Assembly (NCBI GenBank): GCA_002869585.1
Contig: PKUO01000104.1
Span: 1 to 64,000 of the forward strand
Length of the DNA stretch: 64,000 nt
Source: Sedimenticola sp.
GTDB lineage: Bacteria; Pseudomonadota; Gammaproteobacteria; Chromatiales; Chromatiaceae
Reading direction: 5' to 3'
The translations under genes were made by a program, and so were the position numbers. Under the pieces are notes generated by a model. That model saw nothing but the letters and a program-made list of their open reading frames with translations. It was not told where the DNA came from and searched no databases. This document shows, in pieces, positions 50,934 through 61,753 of the stretch. Numbering within the stretch: the first letter of the stretch is position 1; every line of letters starts with the position of its first letter.

Positions 50934-53116
50934 CGTGCCGCGCTCCTCTCGTGCCTGCGGTAGAGAACTACCGCGGGAATGACTGTCAACACCAGTAACA
51001 GCCCGATAATCACAATGGGCCAGACAACCGGCGGGTTCCATGCCTGGCGCTGTTGCTCCCGCAGGGCTGTGTCCACCCGCTTGTACTTCAGGGTGTTGTT
51101 GGCCATCAGATTCGGTTTCACGTTTTTGTACCAGCTATGGAACAAGGAAAATGCCTTGGGATGAAATCCCCACACCCAGGGAGCGTCATGCTGCAGGATG
51201 GTTATCATCCGATCGATGATCTGTTGCCGCTGCGAATTGTTCTCCATGTTTTTCATCTGCACGAACAACTGGTCAAATTCGGCATTGCTGTAATTGACGG
51301 CATTCTCTCCACCATGCTCCAGCTTGCCGTTTGGCCCATACAGCAGAAACAGAAAATTCTCCGGGTCCGGATAGTCGGCATTCCAGCCCCACATAAAGAT
51401 CTGCGCTGTGCCCTTGCGAGTCTTCTCCTGAAAACGGTTGTAATCGGTCGCACGGATCACCAGTTGAATGCCCAGCTTGGCAAACTGTTTTCTGATCCAG
51501 TTGAGGCGCGCCTTGTCATCCGGTCCCGAGGCGGTGGTGTCATAGTAGAGAATCAGCGATTTGCCGGTCTTGGCGTCCCGGCCATCGGCATAGCCGGCTT
51601 GTTTCATCAACTGCCTTGCATAGTCAATGCCTTTGCGCCGGGGTGTGCCGTTGACCATGTCATACACCTGCTGATTGATGCCTGCCTCACCCGGTCGATT
51701 GCCGAAGATACCCGGTGGAAGCGGGCTCTGTGCAGCTATCCCTCTGCCATTGTTGAAAATGGATATATACTCTTCGAAATCCATGGCGATGGAGATCGCC
51801 TGGCGCAGCAGACGGGCGCTCTCGGAATCACCGCCCACCACCGGGTCGGCCATGTTGAACCCCATGTAATAGACAGAGGTGGTAACGTCGGTCATCAACT
51901 CGATACCCTTCGCCTGCATCGCTTCGGTCAGACCAAGTTCACCTCGATCGGAAAACTGTACGGCCTGATCGAAGCTGTCCGATGAGACCCCGGAGGTATC
52001 GTAATAGCCCTGCAGGAATTTATTCCAGTAGGGTATGGTCTCCTTCTCCAGGCTGTAGATCGCCTTGTCGATGAACGGCATCGGTTTTCCGGCATCGTCC
52101 AGCAGACCCAGTTCCCGATCACCTGGATCGCCCTCCGACGGATAAGCCTCACCGTGAAAATGGGGGTTGCGCTCCAGCACCATACGCAGATTCGGGTTGT
52201 TTTCCGACAACATGAACGGGCCGCTGCCGATCGGGTACCAATCCAGGGAGAGATTGCGCGCCTCCATTCCGGGTTGCGAATAGAAGGCATCCGCCTCCCA
52301 GGGCATGGGGGCGAAAAACGGCATCGCCAGCCAGTAGACAAACTGGGGATACTTGCCGTGCAATCTGATCCGGTATCGGTATTTATCGACGGCGTAGACC
52401 CCTTCCATATCGAACTGACGCAGATCCAGATAGGGTTTATCCTCCCCGGTCTCGGTTTTCAGTTGCTCATACTGACGATCGAGCAGTTTGCCAAAATCAT
52501 CCAGACCGACAATATACTCCCCCATCAGCCCGGCAATGGGTGAATGCAGGGCAGGAAAGGCCAGGCGTTTGATCTGGTAGACGTAATCCTCAGCAACCAC
52601 CTCCCTGGTCCCGGTTTCGGTAAAATCCCCCAGGGTGTTCAATTCCTCTATATCCGCCTGGCCGAGGTGATGATAGATATATCCACCCTGCTGATCTGCG
52701 GCCAGTGCCGGGTGCGGCTGGTAGCCCATGCCAGGTCTGATATTGATCTCATATTCGCTAATGGCAATCTGTTCCGGTTCTGCATCCATCGGCAGCAGAT
52801 TACCCTGCTCATCAAAATAGCGCGCCTCGGGCACCGCCGTGGCGGCGAGCGGTTCCAAAAGGTAGGGTCTTTTCAGAAAGTGATACTGCAAGGGTGGATC
52901 ATAGATCTGGGCGATGAATGCGTACTCATTGGAACTGTACGCCCTGACCGGATCAAGATGCTTGGGGCGCTCGCTAAATGAGCTGTATATGATGTTCTGT
53001 TCAGACTCTGACAGCGGATAGGGGTTGTTCCAGGCACCCTCCCGGCAGCCATTGAGTAACAGCAGACCGGCAGTCAGGAGGAGAAGATACCAACGCTTTG
53101 AACTTCGCTCTTGCAA
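50930..53116 (-). CDS. Peptide ABC transporter solute-binding lipoprotein with C-terminal membrane span
   Basis: 728 residues, larger than the common 530-600. The lipobox LLNGC places a lipidated Cys at 24. An SBP_bac_5 domain fills most of the protein (KHLDPVRAYSSNEY, SGPFMLSENNPNLRMVLERNPHF). A membrane span near 697-718 and a short basic tail (YRRHERSAAR) close it. Such a C-terminal span plus an N-terminal lipid anchor would tether it doubly, which is unusual for a binding protein. It heads the operon with the two permeases and ATPase. The substrate is not readable. Confidence 0.88.
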   Translation of the reverse strand: MQERSSKRWYLLLLTAGLLLLNGCREGAWNNPYPLSESEQNIIYSSFSERPKHLDPVRAYSSNEYAFIAQIYDPPLQYHFLKRPYLLEPLAATAVPEARYFDEQGNLLPMDAEPEQIAISEYEINIRPGMGYQPHPALAADQQGGYIYHHLGQADIEELNTLGDFTETGTREVVAEDYVYQIKRLAFPALHSPIAGLMGEYIVGLDDFGKLLDRQYEQLKTETGEDKPYLDLRQFDMEGVYAVDKYRYRIRLHGKYPQFVYWLAMPFFAPMPWEADAFYSQPGMEARNLSLDWYPIGSGPFMLSENNPNLRMVLERNPHFHGEAYPSEGDPGDRELGLLDDAGKPMPFIDKAIYSLEKETIPYWNKFLQGYYDTSGVSSDSFDQAVQFSDRGELGLTEAMQAKGIELMTDVTTSVYYMGFNMADPVVGGDSESARLLRQAISIAMDFEEYISIFNNGRGIAAQSPLPPGIFGNRPGEAGINQQVYDMVNGTPRRKGIDYARQLMKQAGYADGRDAKTGKSLILYYDTTASGPDDKARLNWIRKQFAKLGIQLVIRATDYNRFQEKTRKGTAQIFMWGWNADYPDPENFLFLLYGPNGKLEHGGENAVNYSNAEFDQLFVQMKNMENNSQRQQIIDRMITILQHDAPWVWGFHPKAFSLFHSWYKNVKPNLMANNTLKYKRVDTALREQQRQAWNPPVVWPIVIIGLLLVLTVIPAVVLYRRHERSAAR

Positions 53117-53321
53117 CAGAAAATTCCCTGGTGTTGTTATTCAGGCGCTTCTTTCCGCCCCAGCCTTATGATTGACCACAAGCATGTTCAGTGGTTCTGC
53201 GGCAATGATATGTTTTCCAACCTGCCACATTTTATTATCATACTGCCTGCAGGGCATATAATCGCATCCTGTACCACTAAGGTCAGCCTGTCTGGCGATA
53301 ACTTCAGATCAAGGAATTCTC

Positions 53322-54098
53322 ATGGGTTTTTTACAAAACAAGCGAATCCTCATCGTTGGCGTTGCCAGCACTCGTTCAATTGCATGGGGTACCGCTCAGG
53401 CCATGCACCGCGAGGGGGCTCAGCTCGCCTTCACTTATCAATCCGATAAGCTGAAAAAACGCGTGGAGGATATGGCTGCTGATCTGGGGTCAGATATCGC
53501 CCTGCCACTGGATGTCGCATCCGATCAGCAAATCGACGATCTGTTCAGCGAACTGGGAAAGACCTGGGACGGTCTCGACGGGATTATCCACTCTGTCGGT
53601 TTTGCCCCGCGCGATCAGTTGGAGGGCAGCTATATCGACGCGGTCACCCGCGAAGGCTTCGCCATCGCCCACGACATCAGCTCCTACAGCTTCGCGGCTC
53701 TGGCGAAAGGCGGCCGGGAGATGATGCGCGACAGAAATGGCGCACTGCTAACCATGAGTTACCTGGGCGCAGTGCGAACCATCCCCAATTACAATGTCAT
53801 GGGTGTTGCAAAGGCCAGCCTTGAGGCCAACGTACGTTATCTTGCCGATTCCCTGGGTCCAGAAGGGACCCGGGTCAACGCGATCTCGGCCGGTCCGATC
53901 AGAACCCTGGCTGCATCCGGCATCAGCGGATTCAAAGGCATGCTGGCAGAGGGGGAGAAGAAAAACCCACTTCGCCGCAATGTAACCATTGACGAGGTCG
54001 GCAACGCCGCTGCATTCCTGTGCTCCGACCTGGCATCGGGTATTACCGGTGACATCCTCTATGTCGATTCAGGCTACCATATCGTCGGCATGGCATGA
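53322..54098 (+). CDS. fabI: Enoyl-[acyl-carrier-protein] reductase (NADH) FabI
   Basis: 258 residues of the SDR-type FabI family. The nucleotide-binding start is [20 protein letters not shown]; the catalytic pair is in [12 protein letters not shown] (Tyr-X6-Lys). It performs the last reduction in each fatty acid elongation cycle. Ribosome-binding sequence AAGGA lies before the ATG. It converges on ppiD, with a shared terminator between. Confidence 0.97.
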   Translation: MGFLQNKRILIVGVASTRSIAWGTAQAMHREGAQLAFTYQSDKLKKRVEDMAADLGSDIALPLDVASDQQIDDLFSELGKTWDGLDGIIHSVGFAPRDQLEGSYIDAVTREGFAIAHDISSYSFAALAKGGREMMRDRNGALLTMSYLGAVRTIPNYNVMGVAKASLEANVRYLADSLGPEGTRVNAISAGPIRTLAASGISGFKGMLAEGEKKNPLRRNVTIDEVGNAAAFLCSDLASGITGDILYVDSGYHIVGMA

Positions 54099-54139
54099 TG
54101 TAACCAGCAAGGCAGCTGCTGTTTGGCGGCCTCAAAACG

Positions 54140-54170
54140 AAAAGGCCGTTTCCTGAGGAAACGGCCTTTT
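54140..54170. terminator. Bidirectional terminator between fabI and ppiD
   Basis: A 14-bp perfect stem (54140-54153 with 54157-54170) with a 3-base loop starts AAAA and ends TTTT, so both strands have the A-stem-T layout. It lies between convergent stops. Confidence 0.9.
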
Positions 54171-54193
54171 CTGTTTGACAATAGTGCCAAGGG

Positions 54194-56113
54194 TTATTCC
54201 GATGACGTTTTGTTCTGAACCACAATCTTCGCATTACTGCGCAGCTGATCCACCAGCAGTTGGAAATAACGATCGGCCTTGGCGCGTTCCAATGCCTGCT
54301 TGATCGTATCCTTTCCACCCAATTGATCAACACTGTCGATTTTCCCATCCTCAACCTTGGTCAAGGCAATGATCGCATAGCCGCCATCCGGCATCTCTGC
54401 CTCGCCATAACTGATCTTCCCTTCAGCCGGACGGGCAATCTGAAACGCGCTGCGTACAATGGAGAGCGGTATCTCGCGATTATCGCGATTGATCATACCC
54501 TTCGCTTCAACCGCCAATGCCTCTTTATCCGCAAGGACCGGAAGAGTCTCGCCATTATTCAGCTCGGCCAGCAGCTCTTCGCCTTTTTTCCGGGTCAGTT
54601 CCGAGGCCTTCTTCTTTTTCAGGATTGCCTCAACTTCTGACTTCACCTCGTCCAGGGAACGCAGAGTTGATTCCTCATGCTCAGTGACGCGGACCACCGC
54701 CACATGTTCGGGGCCCAACTCAATCGCCTCGCTGTTGTTCCCCGAGCGCAGCACATCGTCACTGAATACCGCATTCATGATCTTTGGTGCAGAAAAGATG
54801 CCTTCCTTGCTGTCACGGGTGATCCAGTCGCTGGTCTGCACCTCAATTCCTAATGCATCCGCTGCCGGTTGCAGGCTGTTGGGGTCTTCATAGGCATGAT
54901 TACTCAGGCGTTCTGCGTATTCGTAGAACAGCCGCTGGGCCTCATTTTTCAGATAGGCTTTTTCCAGATCGGCTTTGGCTTCCTCGTAGGATTTGCCCTG
55001 GGCCGCGCGAACCGCTGTCAGTTCAATGATATGAAAACCAAAGGTGCTTCGAACCGGTTCGCTGATCTCGCCTTCCGCCATCGAGATAACTGTCTCGTCG
55101 AATGCCTTGTCCATGATCCCGGTCTCGAAAAAGCCGAGATCACCGCCGCTTTCAGCAGAGCCAGGGTCCTGGGAGAGCTCTTTTGCCACAGCGGCAAAAT
55201 CCTCGCCATCGCGAATTCTCTGCAGAGCTGCCTTGGCGTCATCCTCTGCCTGCTGCACGGCAGCGGCATCTGCACCCTCATCGAGGGCAAACAGGATATG
55301 CCGTGCCTGACGCTGCTCAGGAGAGATGTATTCGTTCTTGTGCTGCTCATAATAACCAAGCAGGTTCTCTTCATCCGCTGACAGAGTGCCGGAGATTTTG
55401 TCGATTTCAAGGTCGATGTAATTCACCTTGACTCTCTCGGGCGCCATGAAATCACCCGGATTGGCATCGTAATGTGCCTGTATTTCAGCGTCAGTGACAG
55501 CGACCTGGTCCGCCACTTTTGCAGTGGGGATGACCAGATAGCTGATCTCCCGCTGCTGCAGACGCATCTTGACGATGGTGTCGAGTTCGGACTGGGTGGA
55601 GAATTCCGACCCACCTATGGCCTTCGACATCTGATCCGAAACGATTGCCGCCCTGACCCGCTCTTCGAATCCGGTTGGGGTCAGTCCCTGCGACTGCACA
55701 CCGCGCTCGTAGGCCTGCTGATTGAAGCGGCCATCAACCTGGAAACTGGGAATACCCAAAATGGTCTGGCTGACTAGATCATTGCCAGCACGCAACCCGA
55801 GTTCATCGGATGCCTGCATGATCAACTCGTTTCTGATCATGCTATCGAGCACCTCCTTACGCAGAAGGGCTTCATCCAACAGTTCAGGACGGTAGTTGCT
55901 CCCGAGGCGCTGACGCAGGTTCTGGCGAAAATCGCGATAGCGGTTTTCAAATTCACGTTCAGTAATATCCCGGTCGTTGACAGAGGCCACTACTGGCTCT
56001 GAACCGACACCCAGATACTCCTGAATACCCCAAAGGGCGAAAGGCACACTGATGAGGATAACAATGATCCAGGCTATTACCCCTTGTGCACGTTCCCTGA
56101 TCGATTGAAGCAT
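54194..56113 (-). CDS. ppiD: Periplasmic folding chaperone PpiD
   Basis: 639 residues: N-terminal membrane anchor (about 12-32), SurA/PpiD-like N domain and one parvulin domain near residues 264-360 (ARHILFALDEGADA, LGFFETGIMDKAFDE and FGFHIIELTAV). The C-terminal part is helical. Inner-membrane PpiD assists folding of exported proteins at the Sec translocon. It is downstream of the tRNA pair and hupB, the common order. Confidence 0.93.
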   Translation of the reverse strand: MLQSIRERAQGVIAWIIVILISVPFALWGIQEYLGVGSEPVVASVNDRDITEREFENRYRDFRQNLRQRLGSNYRPELLDEALLRKEVLDSMIRNELIMQASDELGLRAGNDLVSQTILGIPSFQVDGRFNQQAYERGVQSQGLTPTGFEERVRAAIVSDQMSKAIGGSEFSTQSELDTIVKMRLQQREISYLVIPTAKVADQVAVTDAEIQAHYDANPGDFMAPERVKVNYIDLEIDKISGTLSADEENLLGYYEQHKNEYISPEQRQARHILFALDEGADAAAVQQAEDDAKAALQRIRDGEDFAAVAKELSQDPGSAESGGDLGFFETGIMDKAFDETVISMAEGEISEPVRSTFGFHIIELTAVRAAQGKSYEEAKADLEKAYLKNEAQRLFYEYAERLSNHAYEDPNSLQPAADALGIEVQTSDWITRDSKEGIFSAPKIMNAVFSDDVLRSGNNSEAIELGPEHVAVVRVTEHEESTLRSLDEVKSEVEAILKKKKASELTRKKGEELLAELNNGETLPVLADKEALAVEAKGMINRDNREIPLSIVRSAFQIARPAEGKISYGEAEMPDGGYAIIALTKVEDGKIDSVDQLGGKDTIKQALERAKADRYFQLLVDQLRSNAKIVVQNKTSSE

Positions 56114-56185
56114 GATCGTACTCGCGAAATACTGTCTGGTTGAAAAACAAACGGGGTATCAATTGATACCCCGCTGTTTGGATGT

Positions 56186-56262
56186 TGGCGGAGCGGACGG
56201 GACTCGAACCCGCGACCCCCGGCGTGACAGGCCGGTATTCTAACCAACTGAACTACCGCTCC
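56186..56262 (-). tRNA. tRNA-Asp (anticodon GTC)
   Basis: 77 bases including an encoded CCA end. The acceptor stem GGAGCGG pairs with CCGCTCC. The T-loop sequence GGTTCGAGTCC is present, and the anticodon GTC (plus-strand GAC at 56226-56228) is in a seven-base loop. Confidence 0.97.
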
Positions 56263-56268
56263 AGGTAT

Positions 56269-56344
56269 TGGTGGGTGCTGCAGGGATCGAACCTGCGACC
56301 CTCGCCTTGTAAGGGCGATGCTCTCCCAGCTGAGCTAAGCACCC
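56269..56344 (-). tRNA. tRNA-Val (anticodon TAC)
   Basis: 76 bases with encoded CCA. The acceptor stem GGGTGCT pairs with AGCACCC. The anticodon loop CTTACAA contains TAC. It is 6 bases upstream of tRNA-Asp, so they form one unit. Confidence 0.97.
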
Positions 56345-56356
56345 TGGAAAGGCCGG

Positions 56357-56629
56357 CTAGTTTACGGCATCTTTCAGTGCTTTGCCAGCCTTAAATGCAG
56401 GATTTTTTTATGCCTTGATTTCAATCGCCTGACCCGTCTGTGGGTTACGTCCTGTACGGGCTGCACGCTCGCGTACGGAGAAAGAACCGAAGCCCACGAT
56501 GGTCACCTGGTCGTCTTTCTTCAGTGCGCCGGTAATGGCTTCAATCATGCCGTCCAGTGCACGTCCTGCTGCAGCCTTGGAAATATCAGCGCTATCCGCC
56601 ATTGCATCTATCAATTCCGTCTTATTCAT
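56357..56629 (-). pseudogene. hupB: HU-family DNA-binding protein, in-frame TAA at codon 74
   Basis: The frame begins [20 protein letters not shown] and covers 90 codons plus TAG, the usual HU length. Codon 74 (56408-56410) is TAA, so the ordinary product is 73 residues, ending [17 protein letters not shown]. Beyond it the same frame continues with 16 codons that read KNPAFKAGKALKDAVN, the normal HU end. A Ser codon (TCA) is the likely ancestor since relatives have KASKNP there; only a C-to-A change is needed. The lost part contains the terminal helix, so the short protein is probably impaired. Consensus error is possible. Confidence 0.72.
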
Positions 56630-56843
56630 TAATTATGTCTCCCCTTGTGGTGTTTGGATTACGACAGAAACAATCCGATGCCTGCCGATAATGATCTGGT
56701 GTTTACTACAAAAAACGGGCTCAATTTATACCAGTGCAGAAGAAGGGGTGTCAAGCGCAGTATCTGCAAGGAAGCCTTATTTTATGCGCCTTCCAGGGCA
56801 ATTACACGTTTTTTCACACTTGACAACGCGCATGTTTTAAGCG

Positions 56844-56873
56844 TTGCAGCACAATCCCAGGATTGTGCTGCAA
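56844..56873 (-). other. Perfect hairpin downstream of lon
   Basis: A 14-bp inverted repeat (56844-56857 with 56860-56873) lies 28 bases past the lon stop, between lon and hupB. No T-tract follows on either strand, so it could stabilise the lon end or be a weak terminator. Confidence 0.5.
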
Positions 56874-56900
56874 CAGGTCAGCCAGGCTATGTACCCGGGA

Positions 56901-59357
56901 TTAGTGCTGGGTAACCCCGCTACGTTTTTTTGCGGTTCGCTTTCGTGTGGTCGTCTTGGGCTTTACAGTCGATACGACCGCTTCTTCATCGCCGCCCTGT
57001 CTGGGTTGTGGCATGCGCGTCAACGCAATTTCCAGCACCTGATCAATCCAACGTACGGGTTTTATGGTCAAATGCTTCTTTATGTTGTCAGGGATCTCCA
57101 CCAGATCACGCTCATTCTCTTCGGGAATAATCACTGTCTTGATCCCCCCGCGATGAGCTGCCAGCAGTTTCTCCTTCAGGCCGCCAATCGGTAATACCTC
57201 GCCCCGCAGGGTGATTTCACCGGTCATGGCGACATCCGCCCGGACAGGAATCTGTGTCAATGCGGACACCAGACAGGTACACATACCGATACCGGCGCTG
57301 GGGCCATCTTTCGGTGTTGCCCCTTCAGGGACATGGATATGCACGTCCGACTTCTGGTGAAAATCCGGTTCCAGACCGAGCATGCCCGCACGACTACGAA
57401 CAACGGTCATTGCCGCCTGGATCGACTCCTGCATCACCTCACCCAGCTTACCGGTATGGCTCAGCCTGCCTTTACCCGGCACCAGCGCGGCCTCGATAGT
57501 CAACAGTTCGCCACCCACTTCGGTCCATGCCAGACCGGTTACCTGTCCAATCTGGTCATGCTCTTCAGCCTCGCCATAGCGGAATCGCTGAACGCCCAGG
57601 TATTTGTCCAGGCTGTTTGCGGTGATCACCAGTGTTTTCGCAGGCTTTTTCAGCAGTATATCTTTCACCACCTTGCGGCAGATCTTTGAAATCTCTCGCT
57701 CCAGGTTACGTACCCCGGCTTCACGGGTGTAATAGCGTACGATATCCCTGATGGCGGCCTCTCTGATCTGAAGCTCACTCTTCTTCAACCCGTTGTTCTC
57801 CATCTGCTTGGGTACCAGATAGCGAGTGGCTATATTTACCTTCTCATCTTCGGTGTAACCGGACAGGCGGATCACCTCCATGCGGTCCAGCAGTGCCGGG
57901 GGAATATTCAGAGTGTTCGCGGTTGCCACGAACATCACTTCGGACAGATCGTAATCCACCTCCAGATAGTGATCGGCAAAGGTGTGATTCTGCTCCGGAT
58001 CAAGCACTTCGAGCAGCGCGGAGGCTGGATCACCGCGAAAATCCATCGCCATCTTGTCGATTTCATCCAACAGATAGAGGGGGTTTCTGGTGCCGATTTT
58101 CGATAGATTCTGGATGATTTTACCGGGTAATGCCCCGATATAGGTGCGGCGATGCCCGCGTATTTCCGCCTCGTCGCGCACGCCGCCGAGCGCCATGCGG
58201 ACAAACTTACGGTTGGTTGCCCTAGCGATGGACTGTCCGACCGAGGTCTTCCCCACGCCTGGGGGACCGACCAGACAGAGTATCGGACCTTTGAGTTTGC
58301 GCACCCGCTGTTGAACTGCAAGATATTCGATGATGCGCTCTTTGACCTTCTCCAGGCCATAGTGATCGTTTTCCAGAACTTCCTCGGCAGCGGCCAGATC
58401 ATTGCGGATCTTGCTGCGCTTTTTCCAGGGAACACTGACCAGGGTATCGATGTAGTTACGAACCACGGTAGCCTCGGCCGACATCGGCGACATCAGCTTG
58501 AGCTTGTTCAGCTCGCCCATCGCCTTATCCTTGGCTTCTTTGGTCATGCCGGCGGTTTCAATGCGGTTGGTCAGATCTTCAATTTCATTAGGCGCATCAT
58601 CCAGTTCGCCCAACTCCTTCTGGATCGCCTTCATCTGCTCATTCAGATAGTACTCGCGCTGGTTCTTCTCCATCTGGCGCTTGACGCGGCCGCGAATACG
58701 CTTTTCCATCTGCAGCAGGTCATTTTCCGACTCCATCAGCCCCATCAGGTGTTCCAGACGTTAACGCACAATGGCCATTTCCAGGACCCGCTGCTTATCT
58801 TCCAATTTCAGCGACATGTGCGCCGACATGGTGTCCGCCAGGCGACTGGGGTCTTCGATACTGGAAAGTGAGGTGAGCACTTCCGGGGGTACTTTCTTGT
58901 TGAGCTTGACGTATTGATCAAACAGAGCGGTCGCTGAACGCGCCAACACCTCCATCTCCCGCTCGTCTATGCCCATCTCTTCCTGAACAGACCGGAATTC
59001 AGCCGCAAAATAGCTCTCTTGGGTGACGTAATTGTCCAACTGCGCACGTGCACTACCCTCAACCAGCACCTTCACGGTACCGTCAGGCAGTTTGAGCAGT
59101 TGCAGAATATTGGCCAGTGTCCCCACCTCATACAGATCCTTGATTTGCGGATCATCGGTATCTGCGCTTCGCTGTGCGACAAGCAGGATCTGCTTGTTGT
59201 CTTTCATTGCGGCATCCAGGGCGAGAATTGACTTTTCACGACCCACAAATAGCGGAATAACCATATGGGGATAAACGACTACATCCCTCAGAGGCAGAAC
59301 GGGAATGATGTTACTTGAGGCTGTCGTCATCGCTGAGGTGATATCGCTTTTCCCCAT
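56901..59357 (-). pseudogene. lon: ATP-dependent protease Lon, interrupted by one in-frame TAA
   Basis: The frame from ATG 59357 (AGGAG upstream) to 56901 is 818 codons long and holds every Lon part in order. The N domain begins IIPVLPLRDVVVYPHMVIPL; the AAA+ Walker A is GPPGVGKTS; the protease Ser is in GPSAGIGM and Lys in [13 protein letters not shown]. Codon 199 (58761-58763) is TAA, giving a 198-residue N fragment; a new ATG at 58745 could start a 614-residue piece. E. coli Lon has Glu here (NERLEYL against R-stop-RLEHL), so GAA-to-TAA is likely. Real loss of Lon function and a consensus error are both possible. Confidence 0.78.
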
Positions 59358-59596
59358 AACGGGTACTCCTATCTAGATGGTATGGACTGATCAGTTATTC
59401 CTGGAAAGAACAGGTCTATTGCTGTTGCGGAAATCAACTGAAGAGTCAAAAACTGTCCCGTGTACTGTTAACAAGCATACACGTTATCGGACCATTTAGT
59501 GAATGGTTGGGGCGGGGGTATGGATATTCAACTGTCAGGGGTATATTTTCCGCGCGCCCCTGCCGGAATGACAATCGGCACGCGGTTACAATGCAA

Positions 59597-60871
<1,275 letters not shown>

Positions 60872-61084
60872 ACAGGCATCCTCTTACATCCCCTACTTCA
60901 ACAGTTATCTTTAGCAAATGGTGCTTCGTAGGGTGAAATTCAACGCTGGGCAAGGACACAACCTGCAATTCAACCACAAAAATCCCATTTTATGCGGTTG
61001 CCAGCGCTAGAAATTGATTTCAACGCTTACTCTTTTTATAGCCTATGGCGAAAAAATTCAATCTTATTCCGCACAGGGTATATG

Positions 61085-61729
61085 TTATTTCTCGGTAGCG
61101 GCATCCGGACGTTTGTCCAGAACCTGGTCAATCAGGCCGTATGATGTGGCATCTTCGCCACTCATGAAGTTATCACGTTCGGTATCGCGTTCAATGACCT
61201 CGAGGGGCTGTCCTGTATGGTGGGCCAGAATATGATTCAGCTTATCACGCAGTAACAGGATTTCCCTGGCATGGATCTCAATATCGGTCGCCTGACCATG
61301 AAAACCGCCCAGAGGCTGATGGATCATCATCCGGGAGTGTGGCAGGCAGAAACGCTTGCCTGCCTGACCACCGGCCAGTAGCAGCGCACCCATGCTCGCC
61401 GCCTGCCCGATGCACATGGTGCTGACGTCCGGACGGATGAACTGCATGGTGTCATAAATTGCCATGCCAGCGGTTACAGAGCCACCCGGAGAGTTGATAT
61501 AGATGTGAATATCCTTATCCGGATTTTCCGACTCAAGAAACAACAACTGAGCCACAATCAGATTGGCCATATGGTCTTCAACCTGCCCTACCAGGAAGAT
61601 CACGCGCTCTTTCAGCAGGCGGGAATAGATATCATAGGAGCGCTCACCGCGGGATGTCTGTTCGACAACCATCGGAATCAATCCCAGATTTTTTGTATCC
61701 AAAGCACCCATGTGGCTGTTATCGGTCAT
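61085..61729 (-). CDS. clpP: ATP-dependent Clp protease proteolytic subunit ClpP
   Basis: 214 residues with the catalytic Ser in [14 protein letters not shown], His in [13 protein letters not shown] and Asp in the [11 protein letters not shown] region. It is the barrel protease paired with ClpX. It lies 24 bases downstream of tig, in the standard tig-clpP-clpX order. Confidence 0.98.
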   Translation of the reverse strand: MTDNSHMGALDTKNLGLIPMVVEQTSRGERSYDIYSRLLKERVIFLVGQVEDHMANLIVAQLLFLESENPDKDIHIYINSPGGSVTAGMAIYDTMQFIRPDVSTMCIGQAASMGALLLAGGQAGKRFCLPHSRMMIHQPLGGFHGQATDIEIHAREILLLRDKLNHILAHHTGQPLEVIERDTERDNFMSGEDATSYGLIDQVLDKRPDAATEK

Positions 61730-61753
61730 GTCAGAGAAAACCTTTAAAATTGT

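Noticed and set aside
56357-59357. TAA reassigned to an amino acid genome-wide
   Set aside because: Many genes here (for example hom's neighbours, ccoS region genes and the small cco ORF) end properly in TAA at family-normal lengths, so the code is standard.
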